DNA from: Cricetomys ansorgei
Taxonomy: Eukaryota > Chordata > Mammalia > Rodentia > Nesomyidae
DNA length: 64,000 nucleotides
NCBI GenBank assembly: GCA_026225945.1
Contig: JAMJFZ010001258.1
Coordinates: forward strand, 15,307,501-15,371,500
Reading direction: 5' to 3'
The position numbers and the translations under genes are program-made. The notes under the pieces were generated by a model, which was given only the letters and a program-made list of their open reading frames with translations, was not told where the DNA came from and made no database searches. Shown piece by piece: positions 10,916-22,140 of this stretch (within the stretch, counting starts at the first letter, position 1; every line of letters starts with the position of its first letter).

Positions 10916-10984
10916 TTTGAAATACTCAGTGGTTCCCAACATGAATCGCTCTAAATCACTTTATGATAATAGCTATTGCTTCAA

Positions 10985-11115
10985 AGCATTATTTCCCTAT
11001 ATTATTTCATTCAAATCTCACCACCATCTTAAGTAGCTATGTCAATTTCATCCTGTTTTACTAACCAGGAAACTGAAATACAGAGTCTAAATAAGTCCTT
11101 TGGATCACAGCCCTT
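10985..11115 (-). mobile_element. MIR SINE
   Basis: The stretches atttcattcaaatctcac, taaccaggaaactgaaatac and aataagtcctttggatcac are the complement of the MIR core region. Confidence 0.65.
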
Positions 11116-11484
11116 GTGCTGGACCAACGTCCCAAGCCTGTACCTTTCATTTCTGTCAGTTTCATCTCTGGTCCAAACTGGTCACAAACTTCTTCTTTTA
11201 TGTCTATTTCCAATCCATTTCCTGCTTGTAGTCTAAGCTCTGGCCAAACTCTTTGATCTGTTCGCTGTTTTTCTAAGGATCCAGCCAAATGCCACCTCCC
11301 TAACTGATCACAAGATGAAGAGAGACTCCTCTGTCACTCCTACCTTGTCACATGTAACCCGGCCGTGCCCAGTCTCTGAAAGTCCCACACAGCCTGGCAG
11401 TGTGCGGATGTACGTGGCCTACCAGACACATTGACTGGATGCTCCTGTCCTGGAGGAAGTCAGCGTCCCGTATGTCAAGGGCAC

Positions 11485-11580
11485 AGGCTTTGGAGCCAGA
11501 CATACCTAGCTTTAGATCCAGGCTCTAGGACCAGCCAGGCTGGAACTTGAATCTCAGTTAATACATCTGTAAATGGGGGA
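11485..11580 (+). mobile_element. MIR SINE fragment
   Basis: The order ggctttggagccagacat, then ctgtaaatggggg, matches MIR, with the central part shortened. Confidence 0.6.
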
Positions 11581-11597
11581 GGGGGGAGTAAACATCT

Positions 11598-11826
11598 CTT
11601 TTTAAATTAATTAATTAATTAATTTTATGTGTATGAGTATTTTTCCACATGTACGTCTGTGTACCACATGTATGCCTGTTGCTCTCAGAGGGCAGGAAAG
11701 TGTATAGGACCCCCTGTTACTGGGGTCACAGATGGTTGTAAGCTGCCATGTGGGTGCTGGAAATCAAAGCCAGGCCTTCTAGAAGAGTAGCCGTGCTCTT
11801 AACCACTGAGCCATCTCTCCAGTCCC
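11598..11826 (-). mobile_element. B2 SINE
   Basis: The complement carries the B2 hallmark (aaccactgagccatctctcc near 11798). Upstream are the usual gtgggtgctggaaatcaaag and the AT-rich tail, here an ATTA run at 11607-11625. Confidence 0.9.
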
Positions 11827-12540
11827 AAGGCCAACAACTGTTACCATGCAGACTTATGAAGATTAAAAAAATTGATGTCTTGTAGAAGGCACCTTGCTGG
11901 TGGAGGTCCCTGGAATATGGACTCATTTTTTGAAAACCAGCATGAGTTCTCAGAGAGAGTCTTCTAATCCTGCCACATCCTGGCAGGGTCTCCTGGTTCT
12001 GATCTAACAGCTAACCTGTGGAGACCAATCTAGGTCTGTCTGTGGGCTTCTTCATAAAAAACTGAGTGTTGAGCCTTCCCTAGTGACAGCAGGGGAAACC
12101 CAGACCCACAGCACTGGGTAACCACTTAGGCCTTGCTCTGAATGTCCCTTGGGCTCAGGAATTCTGCTCTTGCTTTCTTGTGATATTTGAACCTAACTCT
12201 AATCACCTGCACATTTCTCTATCCTTCCAGAAGATTCCATTCTGTGCCTAAACTAATTCGGAATGTTTTTCCATAGCTCATAGCCAAATGAGAACTTACT
12301 GATACCACAGGCAAAGGGTCAGACACATACTAGGGCCAAGATTCTTCCCTAAGGAAGTGATCTCTTGCCCCACAGAGATGTCTTTTGGGCCTGTCGCAGA
12401 GAGGAACAGAAGCCTGGATGCATTTTCCCTTGGGGAAGATACAGCATGGCCTGGCAGGGCCCTCTGCTCCCAGCTCCAACCTTCATGCCACTGTGAAATT
12501 GTAAAAATCTTATTCATGCTCCCTTCCCCCAAATAGTGTA
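11827..12540. other. unique intergenic DNA
   Basis: No repeat, RNA or coding signal is recognised between the B2 element and the GAAA microsatellite. Confidence 0.4.
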
Positions 12541-12550
12541 GAGAAAGAAA

Positions 12551-12599
<49 letters not shown>

Positions 12600-12618
12600 G
12601 AAGAAAGAAAGAAAAAAA
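12541..12618. repeat. (GAAA)n microsatellite
   Basis: A nearly pure run of AAAG/GAAA, with GGAAG interruptions at both ends. I see no SINE body attached to it. Confidence 0.95.
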
Positions 12619-14029
12619 AGGCTGAGCTAAAAATCTAAAGACAGAGAAGGACTTGGGAAACAGAGACAAAGGCTTGCTATAGACAGATGTCTTCTACATG
12701 ATAAACTCAGATAGCAAAGACTCATTACAGATGAGATCTGGGCTCACTTGGCAGATTTCTCCCTGGCGGCAGGTGTGTGGGGGGTGTGTGCAGAAGTCTC
12801 TGTTGCCCCAGCTACCCCTCTAAGGTGTGCTCCAAACAGTACCTGGTGCAGACTGGCAGCCGAGTCCCTCAGCTGGGGGCAGATTCATCGTGAACTCACC
12901 ATGGAAGCGGCCTTTATGCTAAAGTACTAGGAATAATTTTCTATAGAAAAAATGAAGCTGGTAGGCTGGCCAACTCTAGGGGTCTTCGCATTCCATCCTA
13001 TGCACCACTGTCATGTATTAAAACAGTCTAGGAAAAATAGAAAGCCTGCTAACTGGGTGTGTACACGGACGGGAGTGTCTCCTCCCGGCTCTGTGTTCTC
13101 ATGCCTTTGTGGGAATTTTGGTGAGCTGAGGCCTTATCCTGCAACTTGTTCTGAACCGCTCAGCATGCTCAGCTTCTGGGGTAGAGCTTACCAGGCTCAG
13201 GGTTCAGGAGAGAGAGAGAGTACTGCCTGCTGCACGGAGCCCCAGGACTGAGGGGGCGGGGTGGCTCCGTCTGCTTCCCATATGGGGACATTGTCTGTCC
13301 CTGCCTGAGGGGCCACCTCCCTCCTGCTTCACATTGTCCCTTTGCTGTCTCCTGCTGGTCCAAGCCCCAGCCTGCATCCTCCCTTCTCATTAGCCTCCTA
13401 GTGGTAGCCCCGGGCAGGACACGGGAGGCTAGGATTTTGTCCGCTCTTCTCCAGACCTGATCCCCCTCGCCAGCTCACCCTGGACCCTTCTCAGTCCAGG
13501 CCCTCTGTCTTGGCACACAGTGTGTATGCGGAGGGGGCACTATGCCAGGAAGGCCTCCAGTTACTCTGATGCCTCTGCTGGCCCTGGTTCAGACTGCTTC
13601 ACACCCTTTGTGAACAGCCTGCATTTTAGATGTATCTAAGCCTGATGGGAAGGAGGCCGGGGTTCCACAGTCACTTAGGACTGAGGTCTACCACTTTGTG
13701 GGAGGAAGAACTCAGGAAGCCTAGGGATGGAAGGGCATTCCTAGCTTGGGCCGTGCTCTTTTTAAGGTAGAGCCCAAGCGTTTGTCTTTAGAGATAAATT
13801 CCACAAAAGCCCCTCCAGATATTCAGGGGGAAACCAGTTAATAAGTTACATTAAGGGACAACAACCCAATAGCCCAGCTGAGTTTCTGCCACATCCCTAG
13901 CTTGAAACGTCACTTCAACAGCTGGACTCTCTCTACCGTGTCTAGTCACAGGGCATTTGTCCCTTATTTCTGCCCCACCCCCAACCCAGTGCTTACAGAT
14001 TGAACCTATACGCCCCCAATCTTGTTTTT
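12619..14029. other. unique GC-rich intergenic DNA
   Basis: About 1.4 kb without recognisable repeats. Frames near 12952-13251 and 13169-13390 lie on opposite strands of the same DNA and carry no known domain. I see no gene. Confidence 0.45.
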
Positions 14030-14166
14030 GCTTTTAGAGACAGAGTTATGCTGTGCATTCTAGGCTGGCCTTGAACTCCCTATGTAGCTCCGTTTGGCCT
14101 CATAGTCACAGCAATTCTCCTGCCTTACCCTGAGATTACAGGCATGCCCCACTTACCATACCTGGT
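14030..14166 (-). mobile_element. old B1-like SINE
   Basis: Complement of a diverged B1: gagacagagttatgctgtgc, ggctggccttgaactccc, gagattacaggcatgcccc. Confidence 0.75.
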
Positions 14167-14625
14167 TTCCCCTTCCTTAGAGATCCCTTCTCTACCCAAC
14201 ATTTAAGGCCTAGGCCAACTTTCCTTTCTTGCAGAAGTTTACCTCAGGGCTTGATGTTTCCCTGAAAATTTCCAGAACTGACCTCTCTCTCCATTTCTGA
14301 CTCCTGGCTAGGCTGGGATCTGGAAGCTTGCCTTTCAAACAAGTTCCCAGGTGAAGCTGCTACTGCCGTTCAGGAATTTGAGAACTATTGGCATAGACCA
14401 GTTCCTAGTGCTCAAGAGTCTTAAAGGGTCAGCTTCAGGGGTGCAGGAGGCCTGGGAACCCCCAAAGCAAAGGAACAAAAACCTCTTGGTATCACAGCCA
14501 ACTCACAGGGTGTCTGACATTTAGGGAAGAGGACTTAGAATGATGGACTGCCACTTACTTCCCAGCTGCCAGGTTTGACAATCAGTGTCTTTCAGCCTCA
14601 GTTTCCTTGTGAGGAAAAGGTATGA
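14167..14625. other. unique intergenic DNA
   Basis: No recognisable repeat or gene. Confidence 0.4.
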
Positions 14626-14626
14626 T

Positions 14627-14840
14627 AGGGGCTGAAGAGCTGGTTCAGCTGTTAAGAAAACTTCCTGTTCTTGCAGAGGATCTGAGTTTGATTTCCAGAA
14701 CCCAAGTGGGATGCTCACAATTGCTGTAGTTCCAGCTCTCGGGAATCCAGCGCCCTCTTCTGGTCTTATAGGTATCTGCATGCATGTGCACGTACACACA
14801 GAGACGCGTATACACACACACATACATAAAAGGGAGATAA
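14627..14840 (+). mobile_element. B2/B3 SINE
   Basis: The head is ggggctgaagagctggttca, the middle is ttcttgcagaggatctgag, and the end is a CA/TA-rich tail with cataaaagg. Confidence 0.85.
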
Positions 14841-14842
14841 AG

Positions 14843-15232
14843 GGTGTGGAGAGATGACTCAGCAGTCAAGAACACTTGTTCTTGCAGAAGACTCGGGACT
14901 CAGTGGCACCCATGTGGGTGCTCACAACCATCCTTAAATCCAGTTGCAGGAGATAAGATGTCAATGGGCATAGTGGTCACAGCACTTAGGAGGCAGAGGC
15001 AGGTGGATCTCTGTGAGTTTAAGGGCAGCCTGGTCTACAGAGTGAGTCCCAGGATAGCCAGAGCTATATAGTGAGATCCTGTCTTGAAAAACAACAACAA
15101 AAAACAGATAATGACTTCATCTTCTGACCCTCCTTGAGCACTGAACACACAAGTGGTACACATACATACATGCAGGCAAAACACTCACATGCATAAAAAT
15201 AATAGATATGCATAAAAATTTAAAATAAATCC
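14843..15232 (+). mobile_element. B2/B3 SINE split by a B1
   Basis: The left half (gtggagagatgactcagcag onward) and right half (acacatacatacatgcaggc, then ataaaaatttaaaataaatc) belong to one element. They are separated by a B1 at about 14962-15105. It sits directly after another B2/B3 copy in the same orientation. Confidence 0.8.
14962..15105 (+). mobile_element. B1 SINE nested in B2
   Basis: B1 body (taggaggcaggcaggtgg-like, ctctgtgagtttaag, gatcctgtcttgaaa) with an A-rich tail. A near-duplicate of AGATAAGATG (14951-14960) recurs as AGATAATGAC at 15106-15115, in keeping with a target duplication inside the older B2. Confidence 0.85.
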
Positions 15233-15286
15233 TTATTCTAAAAGATTTATTTACTACTACTACTATTTTTATTTAATTATTTGTTT

Positions 15287-15443
15287 GTTTGTTTTTGTTG
15301 TTTTGAGACAGGGTTTCTCTGTTGTAACTCTGGCTGTCCTGGAACTCACTCTGTAAACCATGCTGGCCTCGAACTCACAGAGATCCCCCTGCCTCTGCCT
15401 CCCGAGTGCTGGGATTAAAGGCATGTGCCACCACTGCCCAGCT
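15287..15443 (-). mobile_element. B1 SINE
   Basis: Complement of a well-preserved B1: gagacagggtttctctgttg, ctgcctcccgagtgc-type box, gggattaaaggcatgtgcca. Its tail reads as a GTTT-rich run on this strand. Confidence 0.92.
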
Positions 15444-15990
15444 TTTAAATGTTATTTTTAAAAGGAGATAATAATAATCCTGAATTATGGGTTACATAAT
15501 TCTAACTTACATGATGCAAGTCCAGGAGCTTGGTATTAGCTTTTCGGACTGTGTGGTTTGTTTCTCACACTCATTGTGTTTGTTGTGGGGGTTTCATCAG
15601 AGTTTTCAGCAATTTATAAATATTCAACGGGTTTACTCTTCACAAGAATTCTATGATGGAGAAACTATCATTTTTCTCATTTAATAGATAGAAAATCTGA
15701 GGTTAAATAACCCGCTAAAAATCAAAGACAGGACCGTAGAGGCAGGAGCTGAGGCAGAGGCCATCGAGGAGTGCTGGCTACTGGCTCACTCACAAAGCAG
15801 GGTTTGCACAGCCTGCTTTCTTATGCAGTTGAGGCCCACCTGTTCGGGGATGGCACTACCCACAGTGGACTGGGTCCTTCCACGTCTATTATTAATCAAG
15901 AAAATGCCCAACAGACTTCCCAATAGGCCAATCTTATGGAGGTATTTTCTCAATTGAGGTTCCTCTCCCAGATGACTCTAGTTTATTTAA
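15444..15990. other. unique intergenic DNA
   Basis: An AT-rich stretch at 15470-15720 contains a MIR/L2-like antisense scrap (attcaacgggtttactc, ctcatttaatagatag). Nothing else is recognised. Confidence 0.4.
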
Positions 15991-15992
15991 GT

Positions 15993-16050
15993 TCACACAC
16001 ACACACACACACACACCAAACCAAACCAAACAAAACAAAAAAACCCATAA
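15993..16050. repeat. (CA)n followed by CCAAA/CAAAA repeats
   Basis: Short CA tract followed by repeated CCAAA and CAAAA units. Confidence 0.85.
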
Positions 16051-16176
16051 ACACAGTAAATGCAGAACCACTCAAAACCCTCAAGCTGCACTGAATGTAT
16101 GTGTATGTTCAGTGTGGGGATAACATGTAGAAAAATGTTTGCATGTAAGTGTCTGTTTGTCTGTCTGCCTCTGCCC

Positions 16177-16230
16177 ATTCATCTCCATCCATCCATCCAT
16201 CCATCCATCCATCCATCCATCCATCCATCT
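16177..16230. repeat. (ATCC)n microsatellite
   Basis: A dozen or so uninterrupted CCAT units. Confidence 0.95.
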
Positions 16231-16283
16231 GTCCCTACACGTCTATCATTGGCAGCTAGGGTTGTTGTTCTGGGTCAAGTTAT

Positions 16284-16422
16284 TTTTGTTTTGAGACAGG
16301 ATCTCACTTTGTAGCCCTGGCTGGTCTGGAACTTGATATGCAGACCAGCCTGGCCTTGAACACGCAGAGATCTCCCTGCCTCTCCAGTGCCAGAATTGAA
16401 AGTGAGAGACACCATGCCTGGG
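16284..16422 (-). mobile_element. B1 SINE
   Basis: Complement of B1: ttttgagacaggatctcact, tggccttgaacacgcag, ending accatgcctgg. Moderately diverged. Confidence 0.85.
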
Positions 16423-16424
16423 TC

Positions 16425-17984
16425 AAATTTTTTGAAGGACCAACTGTGAGAGATTGGAGACAGGAAAAGGGCAGAACTGTGGAGTCTTTCAGCTCCAAGT
16501 TCCTGGTTCCCTTGTTCCAAATGACTGTAAAGAACAGTCCGTCCAGGTATGCAGGAACGGGAGGTCTCACCCCAAAGGGAAGATGTCTCTTCTTCCTCAT
16601 TCTTACTGAGTTAGGCTCCGATCCTCAGAAGACAGCTTAGAAGCTGTTTCCTTCTGACTGCTTGGCCCCCGCAGTCAGAGTCCACGTTAAAATCCACATT
16701 AGTTTATATCCGCAAAAGTGATTTCCTTGGTGTACCCTCCTCAGCCCTCGCTCACTTGGTGGAGTGCGCATGTGCACTGGATCTGGCGGTGAGCAGATGG
16801 AAAGTTGAAGGGCTCTGTAGTGGCCCTTCAAGGAGGGCAAGACCGGTGGGCCAAGGAGTAAAAAAAGATTCGGGAAACAAGAAGGAACGGAATGGTGTGA
16901 CTAATAAGTTTCTCTTTGGCATGGGGGCAGAATTACCTGGATCTGCTGGGGTAAGTGTTACTTTCTATCTTGAAGAAAAATGTGTGGTGTTGGTACTGTC
17001 TCAGAACAAATAGGCCTGTGACTGATGGATAGTTTACCATTTATGTAGCTGCTTTTATGTACTTTTGACAGCTCAATCAGGATTCCAACAGTTATAAAAA
17101 ATGATTTTTATTCTAGGAAGTTACAGGAAGGGAGCATGTGACCTTGCCCTGCCCTGGGCCTGCTGGCCACCGCATCTCGGCTCACAGAGAAGACACAGGT
17201 GCTGAGCAGTGTGGGGAGCTGAAAGAAGACCACGTGGTGGGTACGGGGCGTGCTCAGCCTCGCTGGTGGGGCATGGGGTATTGTCACTTTTAGGAACTAT
17301 TTGAAGAGACTAAGGCCTGGAGGGCTACCTGGGAAACTCCAGTTCCTCAATATCACCGGGAACAGGGTAGCAGAGGCCACTGGCCTGATGACCAGAAGAT
17401 AAAGCCATCAAGAATCCAGGGGAGTTGGAACCAGACGAATACTAGCCTCGAGACCACATGGAGGCTCTGGGTCTGAATGGGGCTCCCCTGTCCTGGGTCC
17501 AGCTGGTCACCAAGCCACTCTCCTGGCTGACCCACCACTGTGAGGACAAGAAACAGCTCTGTGGCCCTCTTGAGCCTCAAGTGGTGGCATACAAGATGGC
17601 AGTGGCCAGAACAGGAAGATGGAAGGCACTAGCCAGAGTCTTATTACTGGACACGAGGCAGGGGGCGTGATGAGGTGAGGCTCACCTACTCTGTGCGGAT
17701 TTCAGTGGGGAAAAGTCCAGATCTGTGAGAGAGATGGGTTAGAGGCCGAGGAGGAGGTGACGCTGGAGAGGGTTTTCTTAGATGAGTTTGTAGACTTTGT
17801 TCACACTGCTGCAGGTGTCAGGGGTGAGGGGAACCCCGAGCTGGCACCAACTTGCCCTCAGAGGTGTCCCAAGCTACTGACTCCTGACCGTGAGGGGCTC
17901 TGGAGCTCCTTCGAGGAAGTAGCCTCTCTGGGGGGCGGTGACTCCACCCCATGGGTTCAGGAGCTCCTCTTAAGGGTGAGGCTA
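16425..17984. other. unique intergenic DNA
   Basis: About 1.5 kb with no recognised repeat or gene. A mildly AT-rich patch at 17030-17130 could be regulatory, but its motif content is too thin to call. Confidence 0.4.
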
Positions 17985-18055
17985 TTCGTGTATGCATGCA
18001 TATGTATGTGTATATGTGTATGTGTGTGCACGTATGCATGTATATATATAAATTT
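17985..18055. repeat. imperfect TG/TATG repeat
   Basis: Alternating purine-pyrimidine tract (tgtatgtgtatatgtgtatg and similar), low complexity. Confidence 0.75.
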
Positions 18056-18077
18056 TTTTCAGGTTTGCCTTTCTAAG

Positions 18078-18290
18078 CAGAATCTGGAGCTAGACTGTCT
18101 GGGTTCAAATCCCTTCTCTTTCACTTACTAGATGTGTGACTTTAGACAAATATCTTGACCCCCTTTTGTGCCTCTGTTTCACTTGCAAATCAGTATACAT
18201 TAGACCAATCTCCAGTACTCTTGGCAGGATTTACAGAGATGACATCGTGTCTGTTTAGCGCAGTGCCCAGCACACTGCGGGTGCTCACCC
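18078..18290 (+). mobile_element. MIR SINE, near full length
   Basis: Textbook MIR order: gagctagactgtctgggttc, cacttactagatgtgtgact, then cagtgcccagcacactg near the 3' end. Well preserved for its age. Confidence 0.85.
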
Positions 18291-18434
18291 CGTGGTTATT
18301 TGTCCTCCTCCCCCTTTTCACAATTCCCAGTGTAGCAGCCCTGACTACATTTGGGGAAGAACTCAACGTACATTTATTTTAAAGTATGTAGCAAGTAAGT
18401 CTGAGACTATAGAAGGAGCTGACAATCATGACGT

Positions 18435-18515
18435 CACCTAGCACTTACTCCGGGTCAGAGGGATTAAACACTCAACGTTCAATATCTCATTTGCAAAGGT
18501 CTTTGCCCATGTGAA
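18435..18515 (-). mobile_element. MIR/L2-like fragment
   Basis: Stretch ctagcacttactccgggtca and atatctcatttgc resembles the complement of a MIR or L2 3' end. Short and uncertain. Confidence 0.35.
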
Positions 18516-18544
18516 GCTAGCAGTTTAAGGGTAGCCCTGTGAGG

Positions 18545-18660
18545 GCAGAGATGACCTACGGCTGAAGAGCACTTGCTGCTCTTGCAGAAGACTGGAGCTT
18601 GGTCCCTAGTACCCCAGGGAAGTTGACACCCTCTTCTGGCCTCTAGAGGTACCTATGTGC
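18545..18660 (+). mobile_element. B2/B3 SINE, truncated
   Basis: Carries ttgctgctcttgcagaagac and gacaccctcttctggcctct from the B2 family. The usual first bases are weak, and the tail is replaced by a TCTCTG repeat. Confidence 0.75.
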
Positions 18661-18728
18661 CTGTGTTCTCTGTCTCTGTCTCTCTGTCTCTCTGTCTCTC
18701 TGTCTGCGTCTCTGTCTCTGTCTCTCAA
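18661..18728. repeat. (TCTCTG)n microsatellite
   Basis: Repeating TCTCTG and TGTC units, probably grown from the end of the adjoining SINE. Confidence 0.85.
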
Positions 18729-19013
18729 CCTTACCTGTTAGTCCTCATGTGTCTCCATTCTAAAGGGGAGGAAATTAGGACTCGGCTTAGATTTAAAGCC
18801 AGATGTGATTCGAACAGACATAACAAAGTATGCCCTTAGTTAACGTTCCTACCTATAGGGCCTGTGTGCCTGAACTCCCAAACCTGGATGCAAATCTGGC
18901 TGGAGGCCCCTGATATTTGTGTGGGAGGCTTGTGGAACTCAATTTCCAAGCCCCACAGCTGAGGGAGACCTATGAGACCTTGGGTAGTATGGATGAATAT
19001 ACATTCTGTTGGA

Positions 19014-19014
19014 T

Positions 19015-19066
<52 letters not shown>

Positions 19067-19072
19067 CACGCA
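19014..19072. repeat. (TG)n with CG-rich end
   Basis: About 23 TG units run into gcgcgcgcacgc, a classic Z-DNA-prone alternation. Confidence 0.95.
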
Positions 19073-19289
19073 GGGCTGTGGAGCTGAGAAGGACTCAGGT
19101 TACAGCAGGCGAGGGGTGCTGGAGGCTGGAAGGCTGACCTGCTAGCGAGACACTCCCGGGGTGAGGTGTCTCTGGGCCTGGGTCCAGGCTTCGCCCCGAG
19201 ATCACTCTGCTTGGTGCTGGGAGAGAGATGGAGCTGCTCACTTCCCCTTAAACACCGCAGACTAAGGGCCTGCGGTGGGCACGGGCGGG

Positions 19290-19460
19290 AGGGCGCGTGT
19301 CGCTCACGTTACAAATCAATTCATTACCGGCACTCGCGGTCGCCTCCGATCTTCAAGGATCGGGGGTTTGATGAAGAGGATTCATTTCAAGAAATAAACC
19401 TTTTAAATTAACCACGAGATGAGGGAGATTTCTTTATTTAAAAAATGCTCAGGCCCCGCC
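19290..19460. promoter_or_regulatory. candidate conserved non-coding element
   Basis: An AT-rich block (tacaaatcaattcattac, ccttttaaattaacc) lies directly beside a CpG-bearing stretch (about 19245-19350) and is free of repeats. Homeodomain-type ATTA/TTAAT cores are frequent. Regulatory role and conservation are inferred. Confidence 0.45.
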
Positions 19461-19654
19461 AGCTTTGTTTTCTCTCTCTTATTAGTGTTGTTATTAATAA
19501 TCCCACCCTCCCTCTCCAGAGGATAGCCCACCCTTGCCTGGGAGGCAGAGCGCTATCAGGGGTGCACCCACACTCGGGCCCAGGCCGCCAAGTCTGTCTA
19601 CTCTACCAGGTCTCCAGCGTCCAGCACCCAGTTTGACCCGGGAAGGTGGCTGTG

Positions 19655-19730
19655 AACCCGTGAAGTGACCTTGGACAAGTCGTTCAACTTTTCTCTCAGC
19701 AGCAAAATGAAGATGAAATCATCATTCTCC
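19655..19730 (+). mobile_element. MIR fragment
   Basis: The stretch gtgaagtgaccttggacaag and ttctctcagcagcaaaatga matches the MIR core, with the usual cctcagtttcc replaced. Confidence 0.55.
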
Positions 19731-19787
19731 ACAGCCGTCCTTGACTGAGGAGTTCAACCCTAACAAGTTGTCGATGATCTACCGGGT

Positions 19788-20005
19788 CCAAAGAGGCCAG
19801 AGAGATGACTCTGGTAAAGGCACATGCTGCCAAGCCTGACAAACTGAGTTCAACCCCCAGGACTCGCATGATGGAAGGGGAGGAGGAAATGAGAGTCGCC
19901 CTCTGACCTCCACAGGAGTCCTGTGGCATGCTACATGCATACATACGTATATACATACATACATATAAACATCCATGTAGTTAAAAATTAAAAAAGAAAA
20001 AGGGC
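19788..20005 (+). mobile_element. B3 SINE
   Basis: The head is aggccagagagatgactctg, followed by ctgccaagcctgacaaactg and ctctgacctccacaggag, with a CATA-rich tail ending in A-rich sequence. This is the B3 subclass of the B2 superfamily. Confidence 0.88.
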
Positions 20006-20161
20006 CCTCTCTCCCCGACACACACACACCAAGAAAACGTTTTTTCTAAGGCCACATGTAGAATCTTCTTAGCAGAGGTGGGTTTTGTCTGTCACACTTC
20101 CTGCTCTGGTCTCTACCTGGACAGAAGCATCGGATTTGTAATCTAGAAACCACAGAGCAGG

Positions 20162-20252
20162 GAGGGGGGGCATGGTTCAGTGACAGAGCTTTGGCCTAGC
20201 ATGCTCAAGGCCCTGGGTTCAATCCCAGCGCTGCAAGGAAATAAATTACAAC
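20162..20252 (+). mobile_element. ID SINE
   Basis: gggcatggttcagtgacaga / tttggcctagcatgctcaag / gccctgggttcaatcccagc is a near-consensus ID element. ID derives from a tRNA-Ala-like (BC1) source. The A-rich tail follows. It is not itself a tRNA gene. Confidence 0.92.
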
Positions 20253-21129
20253 GTGCTTTAATCTGTGTCATCTTGCTGGGTATGTGCTCATAACTTGTCA
20301 GTGCACATACTATTCCTGTCTCACATGTGTAGAAATCAAGGTGTGTGGGGAAAATACCCCAGAGTTTCTGCAGGAAACTCACAAGCACTCCAATGGGTCA
20401 TCTGTGGAGAGTGTAAGAGAGCAGGTGTTTCCAGTAGATGAGTGAGGAGTAAGAAAAACCCAAGTGATGGTGTGGTACCCTGGGACAGGAACCAGGGAGA
20501 AGCTGAGACTGAGCCAGATCGGAAGGTGATAAGGATGATGGGATCCAGAGTAATACTGTGGAGAGCCGTGGACAGCTGTGTGTATCCATCTGCAGCAACC
20601 TGGAGGCGCTGGACCACAGGGACTTCTCTTTCATCTTTCTCGTGATTCACTTTGGTCTGTCTCAAAGAAGCTAGCTGATCTAGTCTTGCAGGGCCCAAGC
20701 AGGCAGAAGGGAGGGAAGGGATGTGCATAGGCAGGCACTGGCTCAGGAGGATGTGACCTGCCCCTGAATGACAGAGGACAGACTGTTGTCCACTGAGTCA
20801 AAGCCCGTAGGTTTTTCTGCCACTCTACAACACTCCCAAAGCGCCTGCCTCAGGAGCTTCGCACAGCTGAAGTTAAAGGCTAAGCCTGAAGCTGCATCCC
20901 AGGAAGAGGAAAAAATACTGACACTCAGCAAGGACAGGTGACAGCAGCTCGCCTTGCATAGGCATGCCCGTATTGTAGTCAAAACATTCTAGAAATGAAG
21001 ACTTTTCTTCAGTAGAGGGTTCACTGGGAAAGATCTTGGGCTTCCTGCTGTGGGCCCAAGCAAACACAGTCATGTCCTAGGAGTTTGCAGATCACAGAGC
21101 TAGTGCAAGGGCCTGCTAGCACAGACTTA

Positions 21130-21130
<1 letters not shown>
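20253..21130. other. unique intergenic DNA
   Basis: No recognised repeat. Overlapping frames of up to 130 codons on both strands (20336-20728 minus, 20442-20645 plus) show no known domain. Confidence 0.4.
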
Positions 21131-21131
<1 letters not shown>

Positions 21132-21165
<34 letters not shown>

Positions 21166-21172
21166 ACACACG
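21132..21172. repeat. (CA)n microsatellite
   Basis: About 20 CA units with one TA interruption. Confidence 0.95.
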
Positions 21173-21192
21173 TTCACTTCAGCACAGGGAGG

Positions 21193-21460
21193 CTGTCTTA
21201 GTCCACCCAGGATGCTATGAGAACTCTTGGGTAGCTGATGACCAATAGAAGCTTGCTGCTCATTTTGTTCTGGAGGCTGGGAAGTTCAAAATCAAGGCGC
21301 CAGAAGTCAATTTCTAGGACTGGCTTGATCTTTGCTTTTTGAGAGCATGTTTTCTTGCTCTCTCCTTTCAGTCTCTCTGACAAGGGCATGAAAGCCTTCC
21401 AAATGACCTCACCTGTCAATATGATCCCATTAAGTTTTACAACCCAACAGTAGTTGCAGG
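21193..21460 (-). mobile_element. MLT1-type MaLR LTR
   Basis: ctgtcttagtccacccagga, ttctggaggctgggaagttc and caaatgacctcacctgtcaa are the complement of an MLT1 LTR. It is the opposite orientation of the copy at 10465-10915. Confidence 0.75.
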
Positions 21461-22140
21461 TGGGGAGAACAAACACTCAGACTATATTAGAGGGAGAAGA
21501 GTGGGGGCCAAGAAGACACTGGCCACAATTTCCTGCGGCCCAATGTCACTTAGGTTTGGGTGAGGATGGTCCAAGAAAACCTAAATTAAGGAGTCCTGTT
21601 CCTTTCTTCTCCTTTCCAAAAGAAGCTAAGTCAATGCGTTAAGGTAATAGAGAAAGCTAAGAGAAAACGGGACCCAGAAAGGTGGAGAGCTCAGAGCTCT
21701 GGAGCACACTGGGGGACATCAAGGAATTTGGGGTTCTACCCCACCGGAGAAGGAAGACTTGGAAGCAGCAGGGTGGAGTATAACTTCATTGTTTAAATTC
21801 TACTTCTTAGCTTCCATCCAACTGGTGTTTGACTTACGGGTCCTTTCAAGGATAGGGGCCGGGTCCATAGTCTTTCGAACTTGTGCTCATCAGCTGACTG
21901 GAGCTTGAGCTCATCCTTGTGTGGCCCAGGGCTTTTCCCTCAGTGGTGGGTGGTGTCCACCCCAAACATCACCTCCCCACCTAGGGCGAATCCACCCCGA
22001 AAGTCTCTCCTGCCTTCCTAAGGCCCCCCAGCACCATTCCTCTACAGATTGGAGGAAGGAAGGAAGGGAGGAGAAAAAGGCCTTCCTGGCTTAGGCATAG
22101 ACCTGCCCAGGTGTGTGTGTGGGGGGAACAGCTCACCATC
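21461..22140. other. unique intergenic DNA
   Basis: No recognised repeat or gene. Moderately GC-rich. Confidence 0.4.

Noticed and set aside
20162..20252. tRNA gene
   Set aside because: This is an ID SINE, whose head derives from a tRNA-Ala-like RNA. The A-rich tail and dispersed copies in the window show it is a retroposon.
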